A DNA stretch of 6,602 nucleotides, taken from assembly GCA_030834835.1 (NCBI GenBank), contig JAUQXD010000374.1, positions 1 to 6,602 of the forward strand, read 5' to 3'. The notes below the pieces were generated by a model. It was not told where the DNA came from, made no database searches, and was given only the letters and a program-made list of their open reading frames with translations. The stretch's first letter is position 1. Each line of letters begins with the position of its first letter. The stretch is from Thermoflexales bacterium. Lineage in GTDB: Bacteria > Chloroflexota > Anaerolineae > Fen-1058. Positions 5,560 to 6,602 of the stretch are shown here, piece by piece. The position numbers and the translations under genes are program-made.

Positions 5560-6602
5560 ATGGTACGCACCTCGATTCGTTCACGCAAGAAATGGATCAC
5601 CGTTCGCAAGGCCGTGCAGCTTGCGGCGCTGCTGAGCTTTATCGCGCTCATCGTGATGGCGCGGCGCGGCGGCTGGCCCGCCGAGTTCGTCAACGCGCCG
5701 TTGCAGCTTGATCCACTGCTGATGCTGGCGCACGCGCTTGCCACGCGCACGCTATTGATCGGTTCACTCCTCGCGCTAATCGTCGTCGTGTTCACACTGA
5801 TCTTCGGGCGCGCGTGGTGCGGCTGGCTGTGCCCGCTGGGCACCGTGCTGGACCTCTTCACGCTCAAGCGCTGGCGCAAGAAAAACGCCGGGGTGTCTGA
5901 CCACTGGCGGGCGGTGAAGTACCTGTTGCTGCTGATCATCATCGCGGCGGCTATTGTCGGCAATTTGTCGCTGTTGATTTTTGATCCGATCACCATCATG
6001 GTGCGAACGATCTCGATCGGAGTATGGCCCGCGCTCGATCAAACGATCACGTCGTTGGAACAGACGCTGTATCAGGTGCCGTTCTTACAGGACACGATCG
6101 GCGCGGTGGATAACGCCCTGCGGCCTGCCGTGTTCCCGATCGAGCCGGCGTTCTATCGAGATGTGGCGCTGTTCGCGCTGATGTTCATCGGCCTTGTCGC
6201 ATTGAACGCCATCGCGCCGCGCTTCTGGTGCCGCTATCTGTGTCCGCTGGGCGGGCTGCTGGGCATCATCAACAAGTTCGCGATTTTCCGACGCGAGGTG
6301 CAAGGGGATTGCAATGCCTGTGGCGCATGCCAGATCAAGTGCCCAACGGATACGATCAAGCCGCCAGCGCATCCTGAGCGGAGCGGCAAGCGCCCTTCGA
6401 TTGCATTGCATTCCACTCACGCGGAGCGCGCGCCCGCCGCGCAGTCGAAGGACGACTTCGCCAGCGATCCCGCCGAATGCACGATGTGTCTGGAGTGTTG
6501 GGCGGTATGTGCCCAATCGGGCGTGAAGTTTCCCGCGCACCTGTCCTTTGCTCAACGCCGTGACTATGATCCCAATCGTCGTCAGGTGTTGATCGCAATC
6601 GG
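5560..6602 (+). CDS. NapH/YccM-like membrane 4Fe-4S polyferredoxin (3' end outside window)
   Basis: 347 residues are visible and no stop is reached. There are four likely membrane helices: about 16-34, 63-83, 119-141 and 199-220. Two WCxxLCPLG motifs, at residues 86-94 (WCGWLCPLG) and 223-231 (WCRYLCPLG), mark the Fer4_5/NapH-type family. Two ferredoxin motifs follow on the predicted cytoplasmic side: C251-x2-C254-x2-C257-x3-C261-P and C307-x2-C310-x2-C313-x3-C317. Such proteins pass electrons between quinol or cytoplasmic donors and acceptors at the membrane. Between the clusters, residues about 271-298 look like an inserted, repeat-derived segment. The visible end, DPNRRQVLIAI, resembles the start of another membrane or Tat-like segment, so a fused exported Fe-S domain may follow. 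The ATG at 5560 is supported by the positive N-terminus before helix 1. Its ribosome binding site is poor (GAGG at 5544-5547, 12 nt away). Confidence 0.88.
   Translation, partial: MVRTSIRSRKKWITVRKAVQLAALLSFIALIVMARRGGWPAEFVNAPLQLDPLLMLAHALATRTLLIGSLLALIVVVFTLIFGRAWCGWLCPLGTVLDLFTLKRWRKKNAGVSDHWRAVKYLLLLIIIAAAIVGNLSLLIFDPITIMVRTISIGVWPALDQTITSLEQTLYQVPFLQDTIGAVDNALRPAVFPIEPAFYRDVALFALMFIGLVALNAIAPRFWCRYLCPLGGLLGIINKFAIFRREVQGDCNACGACQIKCPTDTIKPPAHPERSGKRPSIALHSTHAERAPAAQSKDDFASDPAECTMCLECWAVCAQSGVKFPAHLSFAQRRDYDPNRRQVLIAI
6370..6453. repeat. Repeat-derived in-frame insertion inside the polyferredoxin gene
   Basis: This 84-nt segment (28 codons) begins CATCCTGAGCG and ends CGCAGTCGAAGGAC, which read like the two halves of the widespread intergenic string CCTGAGCGCAGTCGAAGGAC. 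Inside it, CCTTCGATTGC (6394-6404) is inverted to GCAGTCGAAGG (6441-6451) at 10 of 11 positions. The encoded stretch (HPERSGKRPS...AAQSKDD) is polar and unlike the conserved sequence on either side. Related proteins join the two cluster motifs by a much shorter linker. The repeat assignment is from memory and not from alignment; exact borders are uncertain. Confidence 0.55.

Noticed and set aside
5556..5999. 147-codon open frame on the minus strand over the polyferredoxin gene
   Set aside because: The + strand frame here has clear membrane helices and WCxxLCPLG motifs; the minus frame has none and is a shadow.

Overview
The window looks like a piece of a bacterial chromosome of moderately high GC, most plausibly from a Chloroflexota member or a similar environmental lineage. 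That placement is inference. It rests on a Tat-exported lipoprotein with a long Pro/Thr/Ala linker and on palindromic and 'CTTCGTG' or 'CCTGAGCG...AGTCGAAGG' repeat sequences between and even inside genes. It does not rest on a marker gene. All genes supported here are on the + strand.

Left part (1-596). The window opens in the last 36 codons of an unidentified, very basic protein. A 17-bp imperfect tandem duplication lies across its stop. It is followed directly by a damaged zinc-type alcohol dehydrogenase. This remnant has lost its whole catalytic N-terminal half and also about 45-50 residues of the cofactor-binding domain. The junction looks like a rearrangement point, possibly the edge of an insertion sequence.

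Middle part (608-3006). Three intact genes follow in close order: a small DUF2255 protein, a ten-helix EamA/DMT-type transporter starting 4 nt after it, and an aldo/keto reductase with a complete D-Y-K-H tetrad. The first two look co-transcribed. The third has its own strong ribosome binding site 70 nt further on. No common substrate can be read from the sequence.

Right part (3075-6602). A TATAAT box precedes what looks like a redox module. It begins with a cytoplasmic DUF362 protein carrying an Fe-S cluster site. Next comes a second DUF362 protein, without cysteine motifs, exported as a Tat lipoprotein. Last is a NapH/YccM-like membrane polyferredoxin that runs off the right edge. The two DUF362 proteins should sit on opposite sides of the membrane, and the polyferredoxin would be the natural electron conduit between them. 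Its substrate is unknown, and it is the best candidate here for an undescribed system. The two gaps in the module hold a 65-nt near-perfect hairpin (4278-4342) and a hairpin plus 10-nt-period repeat (5466-5550). The polyferredoxin also carries an in-frame, repeat-derived insertion between its two cytoplasmic clusters.

No RNA gene, CRISPR array or complete mobile element was found, and no stretch longer than 300 bases lacks a gene.
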